From the NCBI GenBank assembly GCA_017993715.1, contig JAGOME010000045.1, forward strand, positions 1 to 36,622: 36,622 nucleotides of DNA, written 5' to 3'. The notes under the pieces were generated by a model. The model searched no databases. It was not told the origin of the DNA and saw nothing but the letters and a program-made list of their open reading frames with translations. The DNA comes from Phycicoccus sp. (lineage in GTDB: Bacteria; Actinomycetota; Actinomycetes; Actinomycetales; Dermatophilaceae). Of the stretch, positions 9,433-17,939 are shown in pieces (within the stretch, counting starts at the first letter, position 1; each line of letters opens with the position of its first letter). The translations under genes were made by a program, and so were the position numbers.

Positions 9433-10050
9433 GTGCAGGTGCCGTTCGACAGCCAGACCTTCCTGACAACGTTCGTCACGCTCATCGTCATCATGGATCC
9501 GCCGGGCGCGATCCCGATCTTCCTGGCGCTGACCGGGCCGCTGACAACCAAGCAGAAGCGTGCGGCAGCGCGTCGCGCGTCCATCGTCGCCCTCGTGGTC
9601 ATCGCCTCGTTCGCCGTCTTTGGACAGCAGATCCTGGGCTACCTGCACATTTCTGTGCCGGCTCTACAGGGCGCCGGAGGGCTGCTGCTCCTTATCGTCG
9701 CGCTCCAGCTCCTCACGGGGGCCGAGTCCGAGCAGCACGCGGATGCGGGCGTCAACGTGGCGCTCGTGCCACTCGGGACACCGTTGCTCGCGGGACCCGG
9801 CGCCATCGTCGCGACGATGCTCGCTGTCCAGAATGCCGACGGCACGGCGCAAGTGGCGTCCGTCGGCCTCGGGTTGGTCGCGTGCATCGGGATCGTGTGG
9901 CTCACCTTCCGCTACTCGACCGTGCTGTCGAGAGTGCTGCGAGAGAGCGGCATCGTGCTGTTGACGAGGATTGCTGGCCTCCTGCTCTCCGCCATTGCGG
10001 TGCAGATGATCGCCAACTCCGTGACGGCATTCGTCAAGGCGGCAGCCTAA
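9433..10050 (+). CDS. MarC family integral membrane protein
   Basis: A 205-residue protein with about six hydrophobic segments. It starts QVPFDSQTFLTTFVTLIVIM followed by DPPGAIPIFLALTG, the MarC signature; a second family block is GTPLLAGPGAIVATMLAVQN. MarC proteins are inner-membrane proteins of unknown function; the old link to multiple antibiotic resistance was withdrawn. The start is GTG at 9433, with another GTG two codons later; both lie only a few bases after the PHP gene stop, suggesting translational coupling. The gene ends before a very long inverted repeat shared with the convergent etf operon. Confidence 0.85.
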   Translation: MQVPFDSQTFLTTFVTLIVIMDPPGAIPIFLALTGPLTTKQKRAAARRASIVALVVIASFAVFGQQILGYLHISVPALQGAGGLLLLIVALQLLTGAESEQHADAGVNVALVPLGTPLLAGPGAIVATMLAVQNADGTAQVASVGLGLVACIGIVWLTFRYSTVLSRVLRESGIVLLTRIAGLLLSAIAVQMIANSVTAFVKAAA

Positions 10051-10124
10051 CCACGGCCCGTCGAGTTCCCACCCGTCCCCAGCAGTCCCGAACCGTTGCG
10101 ACTCCCCGACCCCGAATCCGAATC

Positions 10125-10211
10125 ACTTTCCCGCCTGAAGTGGGTTGTTATGGGTTCGCAGGGGAAATTAACTCCTGCGAACCCGCAGCAACCCACTTCA
10201 GGCGGGAAAGT
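10125..10211. repeat. 87-base inverted repeat between convergent genes
   Basis: Arms of 38 bases (10125-10162 and 10174-10211) match except at three positions, two of which would be G-U pairs in one strand's RNA, around an 11-base AT-rich loop (10163-10173). It lies between the MarC stop (10050) and the etfA stop (10236) and probably ends transcription from both sides. The stem is far longer than needed for termination. Nothing coding is visible in 10051-10235. Confidence 0.7.
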
Positions 10212-10235
10212 TGGGACCGAGAAGGGGGGGGCGGG

Positions 10236-11192
10236 TCAGCCGAGCTCGTTGAGGATCGCCGGGATGACCTCGTGCATGTCCCCAACGACGGCATAGGTCG
10301 CCTTGGTCATCATGGGGGCGTCCGGGTCGGTGTTGATCGCCAGGATCGTCTTGCTCGACGAGCAGCCCGCCCAATGCTGGATCGCACCCGAGATGCCACA
10401 GGGGATGTAGAGGTCTGGGCTGATCCGTGAACCGGTCTGGCCGACCTGCTCGTGATGCGGTCGCCAGCCCAACGAGGTGACCACTCGCGACACGCCCACC
10501 GCTCCGCCGAGCCGGCCGGCGAGGGCCACGACCCCATCGAAGCCGTCGGGACCCCCCGCGCCACGACCAGCACCGACGACCACCTTGGCCGCCGTGAGAC
10601 CGGAGGTGTCCCCGCCCTCGCGCTGCTCGACGCGCGCCACCCGGGCCCGCAGATCTTCCGGTGCCAGCGGAGCGGCGAACTCGCGGACTTCGGCGGGACC
10701 GGCAGCGGCGGCGTCGACCGGCGCGACGGCGTGACCGGCCATCGTGAATAGCCGGATCCGGTCGCCGAGCGCCATCGTCTCTAGGGCATTGCCCTGGACG
10801 ACCTGTCGTTCGACGACCAGCGGCTCAGTCGACTCGACGGTGACGACATTGGCGGCCATCGCCAGGTTCCGTCGGGCACCGATGTGGGCGAGGATCTCGT
10901 TGCCTCGACCGGTCCCGGCGGCGATCACCGTCGTGGAGCGGGTGGCCCGCCCGGCAGCCTCCACCGCGTTGGCCCAGGCGGCCGCGGCGTAGGCGGTGAG
11001 CTCCGGGTTGGTCGCGACATGCACCGCGGCCACTCCCTGGGCAGCGCAGTCGGCGACTACCTCCGGTGTGGCAGAACCGATCACGACCGCATGCAGCTCG
11101 CCGAGACCCATGGACCGGGCGAATGTCAGCGCTTCGCGGGATACGAGGGCGGCGCGCCCGTCCTCGACTTCGACGACGACGAGGGTGTTCAT
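10236..11192 (-). CDS. etfA: Electron transfer flavoprotein alpha subunit
   Basis: The 318-residue alpha subunit binds FAD and carries electrons from flavin dehydrogenases to the respiratory chain. The C-terminal FAD domain is clear: VVGAGRGAGGPDGFDGVVAL, then TGSRISPDLYIPCGISGAIQ, HWAGCSSSKTILAINTDPDA and a final VGDMHEVIPAILNEL. The ATG at 11190-11192 overlaps the etfB stop as ATGA, so both subunits are made in step. It is last in the operon dehydrogenase-etfB-etfA, which suggests this ETF serves the dimethylglycine/sarcosine dehydrogenase encoded upstream. The cell may have another general ETF elsewhere; that cannot be seen here. Confidence 0.93.
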   Translation of the reverse strand: MNTLVVVEVEDGRAALVSREALTFARSMGLGELHAVVIGSATPEVVADCAAQGVAAVHVATNPELTAYAAAAWANAVEAAGRATRSTTVIAAGTGRGNEILAHIGARRNLAMAANVVTVESTEPLVVERQVVQGNALETMALGDRIRLFTMAGHAVAPVDAAAAGPAEVREFAAPLAPEDLRARVARVEQREGGDTSGLTAAKVVVGAGRGAGGPDGFDGVVALAGRLGGAVGVSRVVTSLGWRPHHEQVGQTGSRISPDLYIPCGISGAIQHWAGCSSSKTILAINTDPDAPMMTKATYAVVGDMHEVIPAILNELG

Positions 11193-11962
11193 GAGGGCAC
11201 GACTCCCAACTCGCGCAGAGTGGCGACGACGGCTGCTGCTGCGGCCGGTCCTTCGCCGAGGACCACGGCTTGGCTCGGCGGGGGCGGGGGCACGCGCAAC
11301 CCGGTCCGACCCGGACCCTTGGTCGCGCCGACCGGCTCCCGGGTCTCCAGGGGAGCCTTCTTCGCCTTCATCCGGCCCATGACCGATGGGTAGCGCGGAG
11401 CGACCCCGCCCTCCATGACCGTTGCCACACAGGGCAACGCGACCTCGTAGACCTCCGTGCCGTCCGGGCCCTCGCCCTTGAGCGTGGCCGTGTCACCCTC
11501 GATGCCGATGGTCTGGATCCCCGCGACGACCGGGCGGCCGAGCAGGTAGGCAAGCCGGATCCCGACTTGGAAGTCACCGGTGTCTGCCGCGTCATTCCCG
11601 AGCAGGACGAGCCCGAATGCCGTGCCCGCTGCCTCCCGCTCGGCGACCACGGCAGCGATCTCAACGGCGACATCCGCCGGTCCGTATCCGGTCGTGTCGG
11701 CCTGGACAAGAACGGCATCCGTGGCGCCCACGGCTAGCGCAGTCCGGAGCTGCTCGACAGCATCCTCCGGGCCGACCGACAGCACGGTCACGGTGCCCCC
11801 GGCCGGCTCGGCGATCTGGGTGGCCAGCTCGACGGCGGCTTCCTCGTGGGCGCTCATCGTCCATCCGGCATAGCGGCCGTCGACGGCCGCGCCGTCTGCG
11901 GTGAGGACGACCTCCCCCGTGGGGTCGGGCACGCGCTTGATGCAGACCAGGACGTTGGTCAC
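11189..11962 (-). CDS. etfB: Electron transfer flavoprotein beta subunit
   Basis: A 257-residue ETF beta subunit, which binds AMP and docks partner dehydrogenases. It begins TNVLVCIKRVPDPTGEVVL and contains LGNDAADTGDFQVGIRLAYL near the middle and MGRMKAKKAPLE, the usual beta-subunit signature, in the C-terminal half. The start is GTG (11960-11962) overlapping the stop of the upstream flavoprotein as GTGA; the 3' end overlaps etfA as ATGA. This tight coupling argues for a complex working with that flavoprotein. A proline-rich PPPPPPS stretch near residue 226 sits in the C-terminal arm that wraps the alpha subunit. Confidence 0.93.
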   Translation of the reverse strand: MTNVLVCIKRVPDPTGEVVLTADGAAVDGRYAGWTMSAHEEAAVELATQIAEPAGGTVTVLSVGPEDAVEQLRTALAVGATDAVLVQADTTGYGPADVAVEIAAVVAEREAAGTAFGLVLLGNDAADTGDFQVGIRLAYLLGRPVVAGIQTIGIEGDTATLKGEGPDGTEVYEVALPCVATVMEGGVAPRYPSVMGRMKAKKAPLETREPVGATKGPGRTGLRVPPPPPSQAVVLGEGPAAAAAVVATLRELGVVPS

Positions 11963-14481
11963 GCCAGGCCCCGGATGCGCTTGTTCTCCGGGTCGAACAG
12001 TGGCGTCGCGTCAACGGCGGCCACGACCACGGGGTAGAGCTCTTCCATGTAGGACACGGCCAACTCGTTGCCCAGTACGGCCTCGTCCGGCGGCAGGAAC
12101 GCCATGAGGACGTGCTTGCGCAGGCTCGGGGCGCTGCCAGCTGTGGTGACGTAGGGATGCTTGCCGTGGCCGTCGGTCATCATCGAGCCGTCCCTCTTGA
12201 GGATCGGCTCGCCGCCCAGCATGTAGCGCTTGATGCCACTGGCGGAGGTGTGGTCCTCGACCGTGAGCGAGCACAGGACCGTCTTGGGTGCCTCATTGGC
12301 CTGGGCGACAACGGCATTCTTGCCCTCGAAGTCCTGGTCCTTCCACTTGGCGCGGGACATGCCCGTCTCCATGAGGGTGCGCTCGGAGTCGAGCTCGTAG
12401 CCGTAGGCCCGGTAGCCCTTCTCGATCCGACCGCTCGTGCCGTAGACACCGATGCCGACCGGGACCATGCCGAGCGGCGTGCCGGCATCGAGGAGCCGGG
12501 ACCACAGCAGCGCGCCCTCCTCGATGGGGACGTAGAGCTCCCAGCCGTATTCACCGACGTAGGAGATCCGCGAGGCGAGGACGTTGAGGTTGTCGATCTC
12601 GATCATCCGGCAGGTCCCGAAGGGGAAGCCGGCATGCGAGACGTCGGCCGAGGTGAGTGACGCGAGGATCTCCTGGGCCTTGGGGCCCCAGATGCCGATT
12701 GTCGAGAACGAGGAGGTGACGTCGACGACGTAGGCCCCACCGTTGGCCGGCATCCGGTCGGCGAACCACTTCAGGTCCGCCATGCCGTGGGCGCCACCGG
12801 TGACCACGCGGAACCGGTCGTGCGCAAGGCGCATGACGGTCAGGTCGGACCGGAAGCCACCGCGCGAGTCGAGCACCGGGGTATAGACGACGCGGCCGAT
12901 CTTGACGTCAGCCTGCGCGACGATGATGGCCTGGACGGCCTCCATGGCCTTGGGCCCGACGACGTCGAAGATCGCGAATGCCGTGAGGTCCACCAGGCCG
13001 GCCGTCTCACGCATCTGGAGGTGCTCGGCGTTGATGATGGGGGACCACCAGCGGGCGTCCCACTCGTGCTCCCGCGGCATCACGGCGTCGCCGAATTTCT
13101 CGACCAGGCCGGCGTTGCTCTCGTACCAGTGGGGGCGCTCCCAGCCAGCGGCCTCGTAGAAGACGGCACCGAGCGCCTTTTGCGACTCGTGCATCGGGGC
13201 CAAACGGACCCCCCGGCCGCTCAGGTATTGCTCCGACGGGTGCACGATGCCGTAGGTCTTGATGAACGACTCACCCGTGCGCGCCTTGACGTGGCCGCGC
13301 GTCTTCTGGTGTGGGTAGAACCGCGCGATGTCGCTGTGTCCCAGGTCGATCTCGGGGTTGCCGTGGGTCATCCACTCGGCCACGGCGCGGGCGGTCCCGG
13401 GGCCCTCTTTGATCCAGACCGCGGCCGCGGACCACAGGCCCTTGACCTCGGGGGTCTCGCCGAGGATGGGGTAGCCGTCGGGGGTCAGGGAGAGCAGGCC
13501 GTTGATGGCGTAGCGGATCTCCGCGCCATCGGCTCCGAGCAGGTCGGGCATGAGCTCGAAGGCCTGCTCCAACTGGGTGTCGAAGTCGTCCTGGGTGAAC
13601 GGCAGCTCGGTGGGGGAGAGCTTGGCCTGCTCGATGGTCGGGATGTCCTCGGGGTCCCAGAGGATCGCCCGGTGCGCGTAGGAGCCCACCTCCATGTCCG
13701 AGCCGTGCTGGCGCTCGTAGCACAGGGTGTCCATGTCGCGGATGATCGGGAACGAGATCTCCCCAGGGATCTCCGCGAGCTGCGGGCAGGGGCCCACCGA
13801 GATCATCTGGTGGACCGCGGGCGTCAGCGGGATGTAGGCGCCGGCCATGCGGGCGACCTTGGGGCTCCAGACGCCACAGCAGATGACGACGGTGTCAGCC
13901 TCGATGGTGCCCTGGTTGGTCTCGACGGCCTTGATCCGGCCGCCCTCGACGACCATGCCGGTCACCTCGACGTTGGGGACTACGGTCAGGGCACCCTTGT
14001 CGATCGCGCGCTCCCGCATTATCGTGCCGGCCCGCAAGGAGTCGACGACGCCCACGGTCGGGAACCAGGCGGCGCCGATGATGACGTCCTCCTGGAGGAA
14101 CGGCACCTTCTCCACGACATGTGCAGGGTCGACGATCTCGGCGGGGATGCCCCAGGCCTTGGCCGATGACATCCGCCGCCGCAGCTCCTCCATCCGCTCT
14201 TCGGTGCGGGCGACCTCGTAGCCCCCGGACTCGGTGAAGACGCCGAGCTCCTTGTACTGGCGCATCGAGTCCAGGGTGATGTCCGCGAACTCGCGACTGT
14301 GGTCGACCGGGAAGATGAAGTTGCTCGCGTGGCCGGTGGAACCCCCGGGGTTGGGCAGCGGCCCCTTGTCGAGTTGGACGATGTCGGTCCAGCCCAGCTC
14401 GGCCAGGTGAAAGGCCAGGGAGTTACCGACGATGCCGGCGCCGATGACGACGCACTTCGCGGAGGCGGGGAGGGCGGCCAT
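11959..14481 (-). CDS. Dimethylglycine/sarcosine dehydrogenase-like flavoprotein (DAO + GcvT)
   Basis: An 840-residue protein of the DMGDH/SARDH type. These oxidise N-methyl groups of dimethylglycine or sarcosine and give the formaldehyde unit to tetrahydrofolate. Domain order: DAO FAD domain (residues 1 to about 375, with VVIGAGIVGNSLAFHLAELG and GSTGHASNF near the usual FAD-linking histidine), a middle FAO_M part (about 380-440), then GcvT folate domain (about 440-715, including SYVGEYGWELYVPIE) and its C-terminal barrel. The ATG at 14481 has AAGGA six bases upstream. It leads the operon with etfB-etfA, naming ETF as the likely electron acceptor. Two palindromes of the betaine-regulon type lie just upstream. 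Dimethylglycine fits the choline context best, but sarcosine cannot be excluded. Confidence 0.88.
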   Translation of the reverse strand: MAALPASAKCVVIGAGIVGNSLAFHLAELGWTDIVQLDKGPLPNPGGSTGHASNFIFPVDHSREFADITLDSMRQYKELGVFTESGGYEVARTEERMEELRRRMSSAKAWGIPAEIVDPAHVVEKVPFLQEDVIIGAAWFPTVGVVDSLRAGTIMRERAIDKGALTVVPNVEVTGMVVEGGRIKAVETNQGTIEADTVVICCGVWSPKVARMAGAYIPLTPAVHQMISVGPCPQLAEIPGEISFPIIRDMDTLCYERQHGSDMEVGSYAHRAILWDPEDIPTIEQAKLSPTELPFTQDDFDTQLEQAFELMPDLLGADGAEIRYAINGLLSLTPDGYPILGETPEVKGLWSAAAVWIKEGPGTARAVAEWMTHGNPEIDLGHSDIARFYPHQKTRGHVKARTGESFIKTYGIVHPSEQYLSGRGVRLAPMHESQKALGAVFYEAAGWERPHWYESNAGLVEKFGDAVMPREHEWDARWWSPIINAEHLQMRETAGLVDLTAFAIFDVVGPKAMEAVQAIIVAQADVKIGRVVYTPVLDSRGGFRSDLTVMRLAHDRFRVVTGGAHGMADLKWFADRMPANGGAYVVDVTSSFSTIGIWGPKAQEILASLTSADVSHAGFPFGTCRMIEIDNLNVLASRISYVGEYGWELYVPIEEGALLWSRLLDAGTPLGMVPVGIGVYGTSGRIEKGYRAYGYELDSERTLMETGMSRAKWKDQDFEGKNAVVAQANEAPKTVLCSLTVEDHTSASGIKRYMLGGEPILKRDGSMMTDGHGKHPYVTTAGSAPSLRKHVLMAFLPPDEAVLGNELAVSYMEELYPVVVAAVDATPLFDPENKRIRGLA

Positions 14482-14502
14482 GGAGGTCCTTTCGTGACCA
14501 CT

Positions 14503-14542
14503 GTGGTGCGTAGTGCGCAACATGAAGCGCTATACGCACCAC
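14503..14542. promoter_or_regulatory. Paired operator sites upstream of the dehydrogenase-etf operon
   Basis: A 40-base inverted repeat with perfect outer arms GTGGTGCGTA (14503-14512) and TACGCACCAC (14533-14542). It holds two 17-base half-matching palindromes at 14505-14521 (TGCG-N5-CGCAAC) and, on the other strand, 14524-14540, 19 bases apart and 22 bases upstream of the start codon. The same element is upstream of the betaine carrier, betA and iclR. The rest of the 14482-14625 gap holds no gene that I can see. Confidence 0.7.
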
Positions 14543-14625
14543 ATTGTGACAGACGGCCGTATGCCGTGTCACGGGGTGTCTTGCGTGGTCCCAGGCTGTG
14601 GCGGGCTGCCTTCTCAGGCCTGCGC

Positions 14626-16695
14626 TCAGCTGTCTCTGAGCCGGACCGAGGGGGCCAGGGAGACGGTGGGGTTAGCCCGGGCCCAGCCGGGACCGTTGGC
14701 GCTGAGCAGGCCGGATAGGGGTATGGCATGGTCGGCCAGCAGGTCCGGAACGCCGGCCGCGATCCGCTCGTACATGAGGGTGCGGTTGTCGGGATTGAAG
14801 CCACGCATCATCGACCCCATCCGGACCCGATACCGGAAGAGCCGCTCGGGGATCGAGACACCATGCCACCCGGCCGCAACCATGCGCAGGACGCTGTCGT
14901 AGTCCTCCATGCCCGTGAACAGCTCGGGGTTGTTCTGACCATGAGCGCGAAAGACATCGCGGCGCATGACGACCCCGGCGGAGTTGATGGTGTTCTGGAA
15001 GAGGAGGTAAGGCAACTCGGTGTTCCAGGTCTCCCACCAACCCTGGGGGCCGTTGGACGAGAGCCAGCAGCCCACGAGCCCTACGTTGTCGTAGGCCCGC
15101 ATGATCTCGATGGCACGCCCGAAGTAGGAGGGTTCCACCTCGTCGTCCGCATCCAGGAAGGCGAGAAACTCGCCATGGGCCCACTGTCCGCCGGTGTTGC
15201 GGGTGCGAGCCAGCCCCTGGTTCGTCGTGCGCACGACGCGGAGCTCCAGGTCGGCCTCGTCCGGAACCGTAAGGCCCTCAAGCGCGTCTCGGGTCGCGCT
15301 ATCGGTGGAGCCGTCATCGACGACGAGGACCTCCATGGGGCGGTGATCGGAGGCGACCACTGAGTCGAGAGCCTCCTGGACGTAGGCGCCGAGGTTGTAG
15401 CACGGGATGACAACGGACAGCAGCCCTGGGCGTGCGCTGTCAGCACCCGGTTCGATCGTCGCGAGCCGCTCGCGGGACCGGACGACGGGAAAGGTGCGGC
15501 CAGGGCGTCGGGGTGTGAGGGCCGCGAGGGCCTGCCTGAGTTCGGTGACGGCATGATCGGGGTCGCACAGTCCCCGCGCGGTGATGGCGGCCCGTTCGCC
15601 CATCGCTGCGCGGCCCGGATCGTCCATCGCGATGGCGCGCTCCAGCGCATCGTCAATGGACGCCGGCGAGGTCGGGTCGCAGACGATGCCGCTGACGCCG
15701 TCGACCAGGTAGTCGCTGGGGGCGCCGTTATTGCCCGTGAGGACCACCCGACGAAGAGCCATGGCTTCGAGCACGGCGTAGCCGAACGACTCGAAGCGCG
15801 ACGGCACGAATACCGCCCGAGCGGTCTCCACGGCCCGTAAGGCGCGTGAACGCGGCAGCTCGCCGCGCAACTGGACCAGGCCGTCGTCAATCAGGCGGGT
15901 GTGTCGTCGGGCCAGAAAGTCACGCATTGTGGAGCCGCGCACGCTGTACGCCGCGTCTCCGCCAATGATCGAGACGGTGTCTGAGTGTCCTGCTGCCGCC
16001 CGTCGCTCCAGCGCCTCCATCAGCTCCAGAATGCCCTTGATCGCCCCGAGTCGGCCGAAGTACACGAGATCGCCGTCGTAACGGGCCGACCCGGTCTGCT
16101 CCGGAAGCCGCATGGGATTGTGTGCCCGAGCGGGGCGGGCGCGGACACCCTCGGCGGCCAATCGTCGATCCATGGCCGGGCTAGGTGAGAGGACGAGATC
16201 GGCGGCTTCCAGGGCAAAGCGCTCCATCTCGCCGAACCAGTAACCCGGGAGGGCATAGCGAGCCAGGTCGACATACGGCCGCAGGGCGAAAGCGGGCCCG
16301 TGCAGGCGCACGACCACGGGGATCCGCGGGAATCCCGTGTCGAACGTCAACTGACGTTGCACGGTGAAGTAGGCAAGGGCGCCGTAGTCCTGGAACTCCA
16401 GGAAGTCGGGCGACCCCAACGAGCCAACAAGGAAACGAATGACGTTGGATGCGCCCAGGCTGGCCGCAGCAACGCCCCCCATGGTGGGAGTTCCCGTCCA
16501 CGACGTGGGGTTGAACCGGACGACGCGGGTCGGCCCGTCCGTGATCTCCAAAGGGGTGGTCAACGTCCAGTCGACGGCGATGACGACGACGTCATCGCCG
16601 TTGGCTGTGAGGGCGGCGGACATCTCTTGGACGTACGTTCCGATTCCCCCGCCCTCCGCCGGGCTGGCTTCGGTGGTGACGATCCAGTAGCGCAT
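14626..16695 (-). CDS. Two-domain glycosyltransferase (GT4 + GT2)
   Basis: A 689-residue fusion of two sugar transferases. Residues 1 to about 385 form a GT-B, family-4 domain: EGGGIGTYVQEMSAAL at the N-terminus, LVYFGRLGAIKGILELMEAL, and the donor-binding SRFESFGYAVLEAMALRRVV with the E-x7-E pattern. Residues about 415-680 form a GT-A, family-2 domain: LSVVIPCYNLGAYVQEALDS, VLVVDDGSTDSATRDAL, ARTRNTGGQWAHGEFLAFLD followed by ADDEV (DxD metal site) and GMEDYDSVLRM. No membrane segment is evident, so it acts in the cytoplasm or at the inner membrane face. The sulfotransferase stop lies one base before the ATG at 16695; a GTG four codons upstream is an alternative start. Substrate unknown. Confidence 0.85.
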   Translation of the reverse strand: MRYWIVTTEASPAEGGGIGTYVQEMSAALTANGDDVVVIAVDWTLTTPLEITDGPTRVVRFNPTSWTGTPTMGGVAAASLGASNVIRFLVGSLGSPDFLEFQDYGALAYFTVQRQLTFDTGFPRIPVVVRLHGPAFALRPYVDLARYALPGYWFGEMERFALEAADLVLSPSPAMDRRLAAEGVRARPARAHNPMRLPEQTGSARYDGDLVYFGRLGAIKGILELMEALERRAAAGHSDTVSIIGGDAAYSVRGSTMRDFLARRHTRLIDDGLVQLRGELPRSRALRAVETARAVFVPSRFESFGYAVLEAMALRRVVLTGNNGAPSDYLVDGVSGIVCDPTSPASIDDALERAIAMDDPGRAAMGERAAITARGLCDPDHAVTELRQALAALTPRRPGRTFPVVRSRERLATIEPGADSARPGLLSVVIPCYNLGAYVQEALDSVVASDHRPMEVLVVDDGSTDSATRDALEGLTVPDEADLELRVVRTTNQGLARTRNTGGQWAHGEFLAFLDADDEVEPSYFGRAIEIMRAYDNVGLVGCWLSSNGPQGWWETWNTELPYLLFQNTINSAGVVMRRDVFRAHGQNNPELFTGMEDYDSVLRMVAAGWHGVSIPERLFRYRVRMGSMMRGFNPDNRTLMYERIAAGVPDLLADHAIPLSGLLSANGPGWARANPTVSLAPSVRLRDS

Positions 16696-16696
16696 C

Positions 16697-17437
16697 TCAG
16701 GTGGCACGCCGACCGGAGTGCGTTGGCAGCGCGCTCGCCCGCAGCAGTTGGCGGGAATCGTCGAGGTTGTCCGAGTACCCGAATGCCGCGAAGTCGTCTG
16801 CGTAGCGCTCGTGGATCATCGCCAGCGTCCGGTCCGGGACCTCGCCGACTCGTCGGCGCCACGAACTCGGGCGTTGGACGGTCAGGTCGGGGAGCCAGAT
16901 GCTCGGCGAGGTTCGCCAGGCGACCTCGGCGCGGACCCGGTTCCAGTCCGCCCCCAACGTGCCCTGCTCGAGCAGGAGGTCGGGCACGATAGCGCCGTCA
17001 TGCAGAAGATCGAAACTCAAGCTGCGAAAATGGGGTTCAGCATCCTCATCCGGAATCTGCGCCACCGCATCGACAAAATCGACAAACGACATATCGGGGA
17101 TGAACTCATCGAAGGTCGTGAACTCGGCGTAGAAATGCGCACTCGGGATCTTGTCTGCCCAGCACGACGCCAACCTCAACAGTGGATGACGGGTCGACCC
17201 GACGACGAGATAGCCGTGATCCTCTTTGTGCGCAATGGCATCGTCCCGGTGGAAACCTTGAAACTCGCGCAACTCGTGGACGTTGTCGGTCGGGAGTCCC
17301 AGTGCAGCAGCCAAGGCCAGCCGGATCGACGTGGACGCCGTCTTCGGTGGAAGCATCCAGACGATGCGCCAATGGTGCACCGGGAAGATGTTCCACTTCG
17401 TGCGGCAATACCAAACGTCGAACAGGCCTTGTCTCAT
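16697..17437 (-). CDS. PAPS-dependent sulfotransferase family protein
   Basis: A 246-residue protein with the two PAPS-binding elements of sulfotransferases: the 5'-phosphosulfate loop MLPPKTASTSIRLALA (residues 28-43) and the 3'-phosphate motif VVGSTRHPLLRLASCWADK (about 82-100). The pattern, R-H-P followed by R and S and then a DK, resembles the carbohydrate (Sulfotransfer_2-like) group more than aryl or tyrosyl sulfotransferases. The ATG at 17437 is chosen because sequence upstream in frame is unlike protein. It sits between the PqqD-like gene (52-base gap) and the glycosyltransferase (one-base gap), and an APS kinase that makes its cofactor is encoded divergently 2.3 kb away. A glycan substrate is the simplest guess. 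Confidence 0.75.
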   Translation of the reverse strand: MRQGLFDVWYCRTKWNIFPVHHWRIVWMLPPKTASTSIRLALAAALGLPTDNVHELREFQGFHRDDAIAHKEDHGYLVVGSTRHPLLRLASCWADKIPSAHFYAEFTTFDEFIPDMSFVDFVDAVAQIPDEDAEPHFRSLSFDLLHDGAIVPDLLLEQGTLGADWNRVRAEVAWRTSPSIWLPDLTVQRPSSWRRRVGEVPDRTLAMIHERYADDFAAFGYSDNLDDSRQLLRASALPTHSGRRAT

Positions 17438-17489
17438 GCGGCCAGGTTGGGTATCTGAGCCTGGCCGCTCGGCGAGCCGAGCCCTAGAC

Positions 17490-17849
17490 TCACGCGTAGC
17501 TGTCGGCCGCAGCGGGCGTGGGAGCCACGATGCTCCACACCCCGAGGGTGACCGCCGCGCCAGCGGCGACCTTGGCCAGTGAACGGCGGGCCAGTTCGGG
17601 TCCCGTGGATTCGGCCGTGACGAGCCCGGCGTCAGCGAGTTCGCCGAGATAGGCAGCCACCTCCGACTCCATGAGACCTGTGCGTGCCGCGATCTCAGCG
17701 ACCGTGCTGCTGTCGACGGCGCCGAGCACAACTGTGGCTGGTCCGGTGAGGCAGTGCACCTGCTCGGTGGTGCTGTCATAGAGCACCATTCCCTCGGCCA
17801 GCTGCTCCCTCGTCACCGATGTGGGCAGCGCCCAGCGGACATCGCTCAT
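17490..17849 (-). CDS. Small PqqD-like protein with C-terminal twin-arginine-like segment
   Basis: A 119-residue protein. Residues 3-80 resemble the PqqD/RRE fold of HPr-rel-A-type proteins (VRWALPTSVTREQLAEGMVL, then YDSTTEQVHCLTGPATVVLG and a winged-helix-like AEIAARTGLMESEVAAYLGE LADAGLV). The C-terminus is unusual: RRSLAK (88-93), a hydrophobic run about 94-109, VAPTPAAA (108-115) and only DSYA beyond it. This reads like a Tat signal with an AxA cleavage site, but at the end of the protein. The ATG at 17849 has GGAGGG seven bases upstream. An in-frame GTG at 17999 overlaps the kinase stop, but the DNA between is AT-rich and unlike coding sequence. It may be a peptide chaperone, a membrane-anchored carrier, or itself the modified substrate. 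Confidence 0.72.
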   Translation of the reverse strand: MSDVRWALPTSVTREQLAEGMVLYDSTTEQVHCLTGPATVVLGAVDSSTVAEIAARTGLMESEVAAYLGELADAGLVTAESTGPELARRSLAKVAAGAAVTLGVWSIVAPTPAAADSYA

Positions 17850-17916
17850 CTTGGTTCCCTCCTGCGATTGTTCTTGGGATCCCTGTTTCCACAAGATGAC
17901 GCAATGATTAGTCAGA

Positions 17917-17939
17917 TTTGCGCAAGAAGCAAGCGCAAA
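17917..17939. promoter_or_regulatory. Operator-like palindrome in AT-rich leader of the PqqD-like gene
   Basis: Perfect 7-bp arms TTTGCGC (17917-17923) and GCGCAAA (17933-17939) with a 9-base spacer lie 68 bases upstream of the PqqD-like start. The whole 146-base gap (17850-17995) is clearly more AT-rich than its surroundings and may contain a separate promoter, letting this gene be expressed apart from the kinase upstream. Confidence 0.4.

Noticed and set aside
12787-14169. A 460-codon open frame on the plus strand opposite the dehydrogenase gene
   Set aside because: Antisense shadow typical of high-GC DNA; low-complexity sequence, and the opposite strand encodes a well-conserved flavoprotein.
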